NCBI GenBank assembly: GCA_033763635.1
Contig: JANRKG010000251.1
Coordinates: forward strand, 1-18,303
From: JANRKG01 sp033763635
GTDB lineage: Bacteria; Cyanobacteriota; Cyanobacteriia; GCF-001939115
Reading direction: 5' to 3'
Length of the DNA stretch: 18,303 nt
Shown here in pieces: positions 1-7,042 of the stretch. The position numbers and the translations under genes were made by a program. Within the stretch, counting starts at the first letter, position 1; each line of letters begins with the position of its first letter. Below the pieces are notes generated by a model. It did not search any database. It was given only the letters and a program-made list of their open reading frames with translations, and was not told the DNA's origin.

Positions 1-224
1 CAAATACCAAGCCCGCAGAAAATTCGGCTGGACAGCAAAGAAATGGCGTAGGCTTGGCCCTTAGCAGTCGCAACCGCAGTAGGTTGAGCTTCAATGAGGG
101 CAACCCGTAGCCCGGACCCTTGCACGGCACAAGCCAGCGTCGCCCCTACAATGCCGCTGCCGACGATCGCCAGGTCGTAATCTAGACCCAATTGGAAATC
201 ACTTGCTTGAGTTTCTGCTTTCAC
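1..224 (-). CDS. FAD-dependent hydroxylase, UbiH/VisC-like (N-terminal part, cut by window edge)
   Basis: About 74 codons of the N-terminus are present. After a short leader the protein reads DYDLAIVGSGIVGATLACA, a Rossmann dinucleotide-binding motif (GxGxxGxxxA), followed by a second strand ending in ALIEA, where the acidic residue normally holds the FAD ribose. The next stretch, AYAISLLSSRIF, fits the UbiH/Coq6/VisC class of aromatic-ring flavin hydroxylases. In cyanobacteria such enzymes are usually annotated generically as FAD-dependent hydroxylases; the substrate cannot be told from this fragment. I chose the GTG at 224; another in-frame GTG at 239 has a G-rich stretch upstream and is equally possible, and a stop lies further upstream in that frame. 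The gene is divergent from the small membrane protein at 412, with about 170-190 bp between them. The catalytic and C-terminal parts lie outside the window. Confidence 0.8.
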   Translation of the reverse strand, partial: MKAETQASDFQLGLDYDLAIVGSGIVGATLACAVQGSGLRVALIEAQPTAVATAKGQAYAISLLSSRIFCGLGI

Positions 225-411
225 GACTTGATTACCCACCCGTTGCCCCCAGTCATATTCGCCATCCTATCCAGGACTGCCAATGCCATGCGTGATATTT
301 GCTTTACAGTTCTTATTCTTACGTGAACTTTTTAATGAAGCAACTTGGAAGTTTATGGCTGTCTGTTGACCTAGCGGTTACTCTGGGAATACTGAAATAG
401 AAGTTAATCCT

Positions 412-732
412 GTGAAGATTTTGCTACTCATTCCCTTCGCAATATACGTGCTGCTGGCTCCTCGCTTCTTTGCCCAGTGGCAGTGGCTTTTTCAGCAGGA
501 TACGAATCTCTCAGCCGAAGATCAACAAACTTCCAAGATCATGGTGATTCTGGCAACCCTGTGCTGGCCGATCGTCGTTCCCTTTGCCTATTTGGAACTG
601 CTGAATAAGGTCCGGCAGAATCGGGTTGTCCTGGCAAAACAGCCTGTGGAGAAATCTAACTTGAACGGTAGCCACGAGATTGGGAACAACCCATTGCCAG
701 AAAAACCCAATCGATTCACCTCAATTCACTAA
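412..732 (+). CDS. conserved small membrane protein, unknown function
   Basis: This 106-residue protein starts at GTG. It has two hydrophobic segments, roughly residues 2-20 and 43-61, separated by a short polar stretch (about 22-42) and followed by a charged, low-complexity C-terminal tail (about 65-106). The arrangement suggests a two-helix membrane hairpin. The motifs LLAPRFFAQWQWLF and CWPIVVPFAYLELLNK resemble, from memory, a cyanobacterial conserved hypothetical family with no assigned role. No clear Shine-Dalgarno sequence precedes the GTG; the only nearby alternative (ATG 541) would remove the first helix and is unlikely. It converges with the yebC-family gene across 29 bp. Confidence 0.7.
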   Translation: MKILLLIPFAIYVLLAPRFFAQWQWLFQQDTNLSAEDQQTSKIMVILATLCWPIVVPFAYLELLNKVRQNRVVLAKQPVEKSNLNGSHEIGNNPLPEKPNRFTSIH

Positions 733-761
733 CCCGTCTCAAGCCAGGGTCAGGTCATCCT

Positions 762-1526
762 TTAGACCATACTCAGGGACATTAACTCATCCCCCATCTC
801 AAAGTTAGCGGTGACACTCTGAACATCATCGAGATCTTCCAGGGAGTCCATGAGCCTGAGCAAAAATCGAGCCTGGTCTGGATCCCTGACTTCAACACTA
901 TTTTGGGCAATCCACCGAATTGTGGACTGGTCCACCTGATAGCCCTTCGCCCGCAACACCCGACCCAGATTTTCCAGATTCACAACTTCAGTGAAGACCT
1001 CCGCCCCCTCCGATTCTTCATCCTGAATCAATTCATAGGTATCGGCTCCCCCCTCGATCGAGGCTTCCAGCAACGCATCCTCATCGATCGCACCGGAAAT
1101 CGAAACAACCCCTTTTTGCTCAAACATCCAACTCACACAACCCGTTTCCCCCAGGTTACCCCCGTTTTTGCTGAAAGCCGTCCTTAAGTCAGCGGCAGTG
1201 CGGTTCCGGTTATCCGTCAATGCCTCAATCAAAACCGCGACCCCACCCGGACCATATCCTTCATAGCGAATCGCCTCTAGCTCTGAGCCGGAACCCAACT
1301 TACCCGATCCCTTCGCGATCGCCCGCTCAATGTTGTCATTGGGAATTCCCGCTGCCTTCGCGTTCTCAATCGCCGTTCGTAATTGAAAATTCCCCTCCGG
1401 ATCGGGAACTCCGCTCCGAGCCGCCACAATAATCTGCCGCGAAATTTTTGTAAAAACTTTGCCCTTAACCGCATCCACCCGCGCCTTTTGCCGCTTGATG
1501 TTTGCCCACTTACTATGCCCAGCCAA
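762..1526 (-). CDS. YebC/PmpR (TACO1) family protein
   Basis: The 254-residue product begins with the family signature MAGHSKWANIKRQK and continues through FTKISRQIIVAAR, the GxPDxxxNxxLRxAIxxAK-type helix and the GPGGVAVLIEALTDNRNRT block. Length (about 250) and order match the full three-domain family. Proteins of this family have been described as DNA-binding regulators (for example PmpR in Pseudomonas) and more recently as ribosome-associated factors that help translate difficult proline-rich stretches; the sequence does not decide between these roles. The family start corresponds to a TTG codon at 1526-1524, preceded by GGAGG about 11 nt upstream, so this is a rare initiation codon with a strong ribosome-binding site. 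The gene is divergent from crtR across about 180 bp. Confidence 0.95.
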   Translation of the reverse strand: MAGHSKWANIKRQKARVDAVKGKVFTKISRQIIVAARSGVPDPEGNFQLRTAIENAKAAGIPNDNIERAIAKGSGKLGSGSELEAIRYEGYGPGGVAVLIEALTDNRNRTAADLRTAFSKNGGNLGETGCVSWMFEQKGVVSISGAIDEDALLEASIEGGADTYELIQDEESEGAEVFTEVVNLENLGRVLRAKGYQVDQSTIRWIAQNSVEVRDPDQARFLLRLMDSLEDLDDVQSVTANFEMGDELMSLSMV

Positions 1527-1614
1527 TTTTGCTCTAACCTCCGAACCGTCTCTCTACGATTAGCCCCTAACCGATTCTAAACAAGATCCTGCGCTGCCCG
1601 AAGTCCGATTCGCA

Positions 1615-1644
1615 TTGTAAGATAGTGCCAGTGCTTTATATAAC
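1615..1644 (+). promoter_or_regulatory. predicted sigma-70-type promoter of crtR
   Basis: TTGTAA at 1615-1620 could be a -35 box. It is followed by TATATA at 1637 (16-nt spacer) or TATAAC at 1639 (18-nt spacer) as a -10 box. A start point near 1650 would give a leader of about 55 nt. This is consensus matching only. Confidence 0.4.
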
Positions 1645-1653
1645 TTCATTTCA

Positions 1654-1667
1654 CGAGTTAAAACTCG
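1654..1667. promoter_or_regulatory. short perfect inverted repeat in the crtR leader
   Basis: CGAGTT and AACTCG are perfect 6-bp arms separated by AA. They lie just downstream of the predicted -10 box and about 40 bp before the start codon. This could be an operator for a dimeric regulator overlapping the transcription start, or a small leader hairpin. No specific regulator is recognised. Confidence 0.35.
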
Positions 1668-1705
1668 AAACAATCAAAATAAGCCATTGAGAAGGAGCGT
1701 TACGC

Positions 1706-2593
1706 ATGGTGTCAGAGGCAGTAAAGCCCCTGACGGTGCCGAAGGAATTTCTGGGTCCACCGAAAGGTTTTAATCCAACGTTACTGGTGTTCATTCTGGC
1801 GATCGGGGGACTAGTCCTCTCGACAACAGGGTATCTTTACTGGCACCTGCCTGCCTGGTGCAGTTTTATCTTCAACACGATCGCTCTGCATGTGCTGGGA
1901 ACCGTCGTTCACGATGCCTGTCATGATTCCGCCCACAGCGATCGGTTCATGAATGGGTTCATGGGGCAGGTGAGTGCTTTCCTGATCTGCACCACATTCC
2001 CGGTATTCACGCGGGTACACATGCAACACCATGCCCATGTCAACCACCCTGACGATGACCCAGATCACTACGTCTCGCACGGGGGGCCGCTGCTACTCAT
2101 TGCACCCCGCTTCTTCTACCACGAGGTCTTTTTCCTGAAGCGACGGCTCTGGATTAAGAACGAATTCTATGAGTGGTTGGTGGCTCGTCTGTTGCTAGTT
2201 GCGATCGTCGCCTTTGCAATTTACCGGGATGGCGTTCAGGAAGGAGCCTTCAGCTTTATCATGACCTTCTGGTTTCTACCTGCAATGGTGGTTGGCAGCG
2301 TTCTGGGGCTATTCTTTGACTACCTCCCCCATCGTCCCTTCCAGGAGCGCGATCGGTGGAAGAATGCCAGGGTTTACCCTAACCAACTCCTGAACTGGTT
2401 AATTATGGGCCAAAACTATCACCTGGTTCATCATTTGTGGCCTTCGATTCCCTGGTATCAGTACCAGCCCGCTTACTACGCTGTCAAACCCTTACTTGAC
2501 GACAAGGGGTGCCACCAAACGATCGGCCTCTGGGACCGGGAAAACTTTTGGCCCTTTGTTTACGACATCTTCATCGGGCTTCACAAACATTAA
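1706..2593 (+). CDS. crtR: beta-carotene hydroxylase, CrtR type (di-iron membrane hydroxylase)
   Basis: The 295-residue protein belongs to the fatty-acid-desaturase/hydroxylase superfamily and matches cyanobacterial CrtR, which adds 3-hydroxyl groups to beta-ionone rings to make zeaxanthin and related xanthophylls in the membrane. The histidine boxes that hold the two irons are visible: HDACHDSAH (69-77), HMQHHAHVNH (105-114) and NYHLVHHLWP (238-246), plus DYLPHRPF near 205-212. Hydrophobic segments lie around 25-45, 50-66, 85-100, 158-172 and 183-203. AAGGAG ends 8 nt before the ATG, which fixes the start. It is probably transcribed alone: yebC is divergent, and the next intact plus-strand gene begins 378 bp downstream. 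Length is close to the roughly 310 residues of the Synechocystis enzyme. Confidence 0.93.
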   Translation: MVSEAVKPLTVPKEFLGPPKGFNPTLLVFILAIGGLVLSTTGYLYWHLPAWCSFIFNTIALHVLGTVVHDACHDSAHSDRFMNGFMGQVSAFLICTTFPVFTRVHMQHHAHVNHPDDDPDHYVSHGGPLLLIAPRFFYHEVFFLKRRLWIKNEFYEWLVARLLLVAIVAFAIYRDGVQEGAFSFIMTFWFLPAMVVGSVLGLFFDYLPHRPFQERDRWKNARVYPNQLLNWLIMGQNYHLVHHLWPSIPWYQYQPAYYAVKPLLDDKGCHQTIGLWDRENFWPFVYDIFIGLHKH

Positions 2594-2705
2594 AAAATCT
2601 CTGGCAATTGTTAAAAAGGGATGGGCATTCTAGGGACAGGAAATCCTGATGTTCACCCTTTTTTGCGTTGCCTTCATTCGTTTCTGTCCAAATCCATCTA
2701 AAAAC

Positions 2706-2750
2706 AACCCCGTTTCTCCTACTTCTTGCCAAGGGACAGAAAACGGGGTT
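2706..2750. repeat. inverted repeat (10-bp arms) at the edge of the kinase remnant
   Basis: AACCCCGTTT (2706-2715) is exactly complementary to AAACGGGGTT (2741-2750), with a 25-nt loop. Read on the minus strand, the stem is followed by a short T run (GTTTTTAG), so it could act as a terminator in that direction, but no minus-strand gene lies directly upstream. The right arm doubles as the codons for the kinase G2-box remnant (KTGLG). The arms resemble the A/T-flanked CCCCG hairpins scattered between genes in many cyanobacteria; that likeness is from memory. Confidence 0.5.
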
Positions 2751-2889
2751 AGGGCTGTCCTCCAGCTATCAAATTGTCAAAAAACATGGGGGAACACTGG
2801 AATGTCAATCCCAAACGGGAAAGGGCACAGAGTTCTGTATTGAAATTCCTGTCCGGCCTGTGGCCCTCTTACCTGCCCCCTCATCCTAA
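2728..2889 (+). pseudogene. remnant of a histidine kinase C-terminus (G2 box onward)
   Basis: In one frame the DNA encodes KTGLGLSSSYQIVKKHGG, then a strand-rich stretch ending GTEFCIEIPV, then a stop at 2887-2889. This is the end of a HATPase_c domain: the G2 glycine box, the following helix and the last two strands. Aligned by eye with the intact kinase downstream (its residues 912-948), about 25 of 37 residues agree, but the DNA has diverged well beyond a recent copy. Everything upstream (GAF domains, H box, N and G1 boxes) is missing, and the canonical GKGTGLGL is altered to GQKTGLGL. An open frame upstream to an ATG at 2668 encodes an unrelated-looking segment, so I regard this as a broken gene rather than a small protein. 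Confidence 0.75.
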
Positions 2890-2971
2890 TGTTATCCATA
2901 AAAAATTTAGGGAACTCTTGAGGAGTAGCCGATCACTAAAATTTTAATAATATCAACGTGGGAATTACTGT

Positions 2972-5884
2972 ATGCTGCCTCCTCAGAATGCCAGCCCCTC
3001 CTTAAGTCAGGAAATTCTGCTGCATCGCATCGCCGATCGCATTCGGCAATCGTTAGAACTACAGGAGATTTTGAGCACTACAGCAGCAGAGGTTCAGGCA
3101 TATCTGAAAACCGATCGGGTCAAGATTTACCAATTCCAGCCCGATGCTCACGGAGTTGTGATTGCAGAAGCGCTCCAGGACAATCGCCTCCCTTCCTTGC
3201 TGGGGTTACATTTTCCCGCAGACGACATTCCCCCCTATGCCCGTGAGTTGTTCGTACGTGCCCGTCAACGTTCGATCGTAGACATGCAGACTCACGCGAT
3301 CGGCATCAGTCCCCTCCACTGCGCCGAAACGGGGGATCTCTTGCCGAAAATCGACATTCGCTATCGTCCCGTTGACCCCTGCCATCGGGAATATCTCATG
3401 GCAATGGGGGTTCAGTCTTCGATCGTGGTTCCGATCGTCTTGGAAGGGGAATCAACTGGACTGCCCCCTTCCCAGGAATCCCCTCGCTGCTTGTGGGGGC
3501 TGCTGGTTTCTCACCACTCCGAATCCCAAACGGTTACAGAAGAAGAGTTGCAATTTGTCCAAGCGGTGGTGGATCAGGTGGCGGTAGCGATTACCCATTC
3601 CATCCTGCTGGATCAGGTACGCGCTCAAGCCCGTCAGGAGGCAAACATTAATCAGGTGACAACCCTGTTACAAACCTTCCCGACAATCCAGTGGCAGGAA
3701 GCATTGGCAACCGCCGCCACCACTTTGAATGCTGGGGGAAGGCTATATCTGCTTGCCGATGACCAATTACCGAGGGAAATTTACACCATTGGCGAGCAAC
3801 CCGATTGGATTGATCCAGAGCTAAACCGCTCTGTTGAAGAGAATGCCCTCTGGCAGCGCTATCTCTACTCGATTGTGAATGCAGAGCCAGATGCCACAGG
3901 GCAGCGCCCCTGGTCGGTGGAGTGGATGCGTACCGTCTACGAAATGGCTCCCCCTGAGTCGCCGCCTCAAACGATCGCCGCCTGGGCAGTACGTGACATT
4001 TACCAGGAACCCTTATTGCGGACGCTGGCCCCTTACTTCAACAACACAAACATTCGCAGTGCCCTGATCATTCCCCTCAAGCATGGCTCTCAGGTCTTGG
4101 GGTGCTTGACTTTCTTCCGTAGTGAAGTCAGTACGGAAACAATGTGGGCCGGATACCACAGTCCCGATACCCGCCAGTTAATGGCCCGTCAATCTTTTGA
4201 AGCGTGGCGGCAGATTCAGACAAAACAGGCTCAGAATTGGACAGAGCAAGAAATTAAGTATGCTCAAGCGCTGGGAGAACGGTTTGCCGCAGCCGTAAAA
4301 CAATATCGGTTGTATCAGCAGGTGCAGACCCTCAATACAAACCTGGAACGGCAGGTGGCAGAGCGGACTGAGGAACTCCAACAGCGATCAGAACAACTGC
4401 AACATTCGAATGGAGAACTGGAACGACTGGTGGAGCGGCAAACTACCCTCTCTCGAATTGTGGCAAAAATTCGCGATTCCCTGGATATCGATACGATCTT
4501 TCAGGTGACAACCTGGGAACTCAGTGAGGTGCTGGATGCCGAGCGGGTGGCTGTTTATCGATTTGATGCCAATTGGGGAGGCCAATTCGTCGGGAATTAC
4601 GAAGCGACGACCGCAGAATGGCAGAGCGTCGGAAATCTGGGGGTGAATATGGTCTGGGATGACACCCATTTACAAGAAACCCAGGGGGGCCGTTACCGCA
4701 ATGGGGAGATTTCGGTCATTTCCGATATTTATCAGGCAGGATTTGCCCCCTGTCATATCGACCTTCTCGAACAGTTTCATATTAAAGCCTTCATGATTGT
4801 GCCCATCTTTGTAGGGCCAAATTTGTGGGGGTTGTTGGGAGTTTACCAGCATTCCAGTGTGCGCTACTGGGAAGAGGCGGAGGTGGAATTCACCCGTCAA
4901 ATCGCAACTCAGTTAGGGGTGGCCTTACAACACGCAGAACTGCTGGACCGGGCTCGACATCAGACCGACCAACTCACCCAAACCCTCGCTGAACTGCAAC
5001 AAACCCAAATTCAGTTGATTCATAGTGAGAAAATGTCGAGCTTAGGGCAACTGGTGGCGGGTATTGCCCATGAAGTGAATAACCCCATTAACTTTATTCA
5101 CGGCAATCTAACCCATATTCGAGAATATACTCAGAGCCTCTTTGCGTTGATCCACGCCTACCAGCAAATCTATCCCCAACCAACTCCTGCTTTGGAGCAA
5201 TTGCTGGAGGAACACGACTTTGAATATATCCAGGAGGACTTCCCCAAGATCTGCGAGTCAATGCGGATGGGAACCGATCGCATCCGGGAAATTGTGCAGT
5301 CCTTACGCAACTTCTCCCGTCTGGATACCACCGATGTGAAAGCGGTCGATCTCCATGAAGGCTTGGAAAGCACCCTTCTGATTCTGCAACATCGCATCAA
5401 ACCCGGTCTTGCCAACACATCGATCGTCATTGAAAAACGATATGAGGCGAAGCTTCCGGCGATCGAATGCTATTCAGGACAACTGAATCAAGTATTCATG
5501 AATTTAATTAGCAATGCGATCGATGAACTGGAAACCCCCGGAACCGGAGATGGGAAATTGCCCAAAACCATCACGGTTTCAACCCGTTGTGTGGATGGGG
5601 AATGGGTCGAGGTCTGCATCCAAGATGAAGGGCGGGGCATTCCAGAAGATGTTCAAGCCCACCTCTTTGATCCCTTTTTCACGACGAAACCTGCTGGCAA
5701 AGGCACGGGGCTAGGGCTGTTCATCAGTTACCAGATTGTGGAGAAACACGGTGGCAGACTGATCTGCCAATCCCAGATTGGACAGGGCACTCAATTTATT
5801 GTGAGATTGCCCGTGACCCAATCCCCATCAGCCCAGGACAGGAAACCGACGGAACAACCGGAAACTGCGGGAACGGCCTCTTAG
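2972..5884 (+). CDS. multi-GAF sensor histidine kinase, phytochrome/cyanobacteriochrome-like
   Basis: The 970-residue soluble kinase has these parts. GAF1 (about 15-215) is phytochrome-like, with FPADDIP (81-87) resembling the phytochrome PASDIP motif and DPCHREYLMAMGVQSS placing Cys137-His138 where Cph1-type GAFs attach bilin. GAF2 (about 230-445) has no such Cys. A coiled coil follows (about 448-490). GAF3 (about 490-660) carries DDTHLQETQGGRY (563-575) and APCHIDLLEQF, with Cys594-His595 at the canonical cyanobacteriochrome position. A second helix leads to the H box AHEVNNPI (His700), then the HATPase with N box (NLISNAIDE, from 844), G1 (DEGRGIP, 885-891), FDPFFTTK (899-906) and GKGTGLGL (909-916). 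There are no membrane segments and no receiver domain, so it is probably a cytoplasmic light sensor signalling to a regulator encoded elsewhere. Bilin binding is inferred from motifs. The stop codon lies within a repeat element. Confidence 0.9.
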   Translation: MLPPQNASPSLSQEILLHRIADRIRQSLELQEILSTTAAEVQAYLKTDRVKIYQFQPDAHGVVIAEALQDNRLPSLLGLHFPADDIPPYARELFVRARQRSIVDMQTHAIGISPLHCAETGDLLPKIDIRYRPVDPCHREYLMAMGVQSSIVVPIVLEGESTGLPPSQESPRCLWGLLVSHHSESQTVTEEELQFVQAVVDQVAVAITHSILLDQVRAQARQEANINQVTTLLQTFPTIQWQEALATAATTLNAGGRLYLLADDQLPREIYTIGEQPDWIDPELNRSVEENALWQRYLYSIVNAEPDATGQRPWSVEWMRTVYEMAPPESPPQTIAAWAVRDIYQEPLLRTLAPYFNNTNIRSALIIPLKHGSQVLGCLTFFRSEVSTETMWAGYHSPDTRQLMARQSFEAWRQIQTKQAQNWTEQEIKYAQALGERFAAAVKQYRLYQQVQTLNTNLERQVAERTEELQQRSEQLQHSNGELERLVERQTTLSRIVAKIRDSLDIDTIFQVTTWELSEVLDAERVAVYRFDANWGGQFVGNYEATTAEWQSVGNLGVNMVWDDTHLQETQGGRYRNGEISVISDIYQAGFAPCHIDLLEQFHIKAFMIVPIFVGPNLWGLLGVYQHSSVRYWEEAEVEFTRQIATQLGVALQHAELLDRARHQTDQLTQTLAELQQTQIQLIHSEKMSSLGQLVAGIAHEVNNPINFIHGNLTHIREYTQSLFALIHAYQQIYPQPTPALEQLLEEHDFEYIQEDFPKICESMRMGTDRIREIVQSLRNFSRLDTTDVKAVDLHEGLESTLLILQHRIKPGLANTSIVIEKRYEAKLPAIECYSGQLNQVFMNLISNAIDELETPGTGDGKLPKTITVSTRCVDGEWVEVCIQDEGRGIPEDVQAHLFDPFFTTKPAGKGTGLGLFISYQIVEKHGGRLICQSQIGQGTQFIVRLPVTQSPSAQDRKPTEQPETAGTAS

Positions 5885-6001
5885 GAGATTTTTTGCAAAG
5901 AGTTTACCGCTGGGATGCCCTTCGACTACCCTCAGAGCACAGGCACGCTGGTTGAGCGGAGCCGAAACCAGCGGGAAAATGGTTTCCTGGCAACCTTCTT
6001 A
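5881..6001. repeat. MITE-like intergenic element, copy 1 (inverted relative to copies 2 and 3)
   Basis: About 120 bp with imperfect terminal inverted repeats. The left end runs from TTAGGAGATT to TTACCGCTGGG (5881-5914); the right end is the reverse complement of a TTAAGAAGG to TTTTCCCGCTGG stretch. Two palindromic cores lie inside: an imperfect one at 5917-5938 (GCCCTTCGAC / CTCAGAGC) and a good one at 5947-5972 (GCTGGTT / AACCAGC arms). Reverse-complementing the copy brings it into register with copies 2 and 3. It occupies the whole gap between the convergent kinase gene and the minus-strand gene ending at 5999, and its two ends supply both stop codons. It could act as a bidirectional terminator. 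Confidence 0.7.
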
Positions 6002-6952
6002 AATGCGGGTTCCTTCAACAACAAACCCGTAACACATCGCGACCGGAGATTGCTCAATTCCATTCATCGGGCATTCTTGACGGGCGCAGAGCATACAATC
6101 CGATCGGGTCGGTAAGACAAGATCGATCGCGGGATAGAGGCTAATACCCTGCCCCATAAATCCCCGTGCTTCTAGCTCAGAAATGAGATTGCACACCAGC
6201 ACAACCCGCTGAATTTCCAGGGCTTCCCGATGAACGTTGATGCGATGCAGCGTTTCGGAAAAACTCTCCAGGTCCGATTTAATTTCCACCAGCACTTGTT
6301 GTTGCTGATTTTTGAAGCAGGGGGGCTGTTCCTGGTCAAAAAAGTCTTTGTACTGAAACGCAAAAGTTCCATCCGAATAGCGCAGGGTGCGGAGCAATCG
6401 CAGGAATGGAAGGGTTAAATTTCCTTCTCCATCCACGCTATACCACCAGGACTTGTGCCCTGCTTCCGCAGGTAGATACAAAATCTCCTCAACCTGACGG
6501 GGGGAAAAACCCAAATTCGTCAGCATGGCGATCGCCTGGGCGAGGGTAAATCGCTGGGGAAGGGTCTGGGAAGCGGACTCCCACCGGGGGCCTTTCCCGC
6601 GAGAGGTCGTTCCTCCTGGGCCACTCGCAGGACTCGCAGGAGGCCGATCGCCTTCATCCTTCGAAAGCACACACTGAACTGCTTCATAGGAAAGAACAGC
6701 ATCCGCAGGTTGACTTTGGCGCACCGGAACCGTCACTCGCGCTGAAACGGAACCGATGAGATGGGGACGGGTTACAGGCGGCAGCGAATGGGTCAGCAGC
6801 GATTGCAGGACTGTCGAATCGGCAATTGCCAGGGCAACTTGAATGCGATCGTGGGCCAAACCCTCATCGACCTGATCCGGAACGGGACAGAACAGCGGGT
6901 GACTGGACACAGAACGAACCCCCTGCGGATGGGTACAGTCCCCAAAGGACAT
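5999..6952 (-). CDS. conserved hypothetical protein with a C-terminal Cys cluster
   Basis: The 317-residue protein is not recognised as a named family. The region after residue 135 looks globular: helices around 136-160, an aromatic patch HKSWWYSVDGEGNLTLPF (166-183), a Q/K-rich stretch near 214-228 (KNQQQQVLVEIKSDLES) and a hydrophobic strand RVVLVCNLISEL (249-260). Near the end are Cys286, Cys289, Cys294 and Cys307 (CMLCARQECPMNG, then AMCYGF), a possible metal or Fe-S site. Residues 100-127 form a Pro/Gly/Ser/Arg-rich linker from unusually GC-rich DNA, dividing an N-terminal part (about 35-98) from the rest. The first ATG (6952) is used because an in-frame stop lies just upstream; the true start may be later. 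The gene follows yajQ by 90 bp and may be co-transcribed. Confidence 0.75.
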   Translation of the reverse strand: MSFGDCTHPQGVRSVSSHPLFCPVPDQVDEGLAHDRIQVALAIADSTVLQSLLTHSLPPVTRPHLIGSVSARVTVPVRQSQPADAVLSYEAVQCVLSKDEGDRPPASPASGPGGTTSRGKGPRWESASQTLPQRFTLAQAIAMLTNLGFSPRQVEEILYLPAEAGHKSWWYSVDGEGNLTLPFLRLLRTLRYSDGTFAFQYKDFFDQEQPPCFKNQQQQVLVEIKSDLESFSETLHRINVHREALEIQRVVLVCNLISELEARGFMGQGISLYPAIDLVLPTRSDCMLCARQECPMNGIEQSPVAMCYGFVVEGTRI

Positions 6953-7042
6953 CTCCCCATTGTGTCAAGAATCCGTAGTTTCGCCAGTAGTATTCAGATT
7001 TCTTTTAGATTTGCCTGGATTTACGGAAGTAAGCCCCATCGG

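Larger units (their letters stand above)
2594..2971. other. 378-bp gap between crtR and the sensor kinase gene
   Basis: The stretch holds no intact gene. It contains a long-armed inverted repeat (2706-2750) and a decayed histidine-kinase C-terminus (2728-2889), both listed separately. The AT-rich segment 2890-2971 leads into the intact kinase and probably carries its promoter; TTGAGG at 2918 is a possible -35 box, but no well-spaced -10 box stands out. Confidence 0.6.

Noticed and set aside
903..1187. Plus-strand open frame opposite the YebC-family gene
   Set aside because: It is fully antisense to a well-conserved gene, and its product is low-complexity and unlike any family.
2668..2889. 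Intact small protein encoded by the frame containing the kinase remnant
   Set aside because: The first 20 residues bear no relation to kinase sequence, and the rest is only the tail of a HATPase domain, which cannot fold or function alone.
2972..5884. Second-cysteine (DDxCF-type) cyanobacteriochrome photochemistry
   Set aside because: No DDxCF or similar second Cys was seen in GAF1 or GAF3; only the canonical Cys-His is present.
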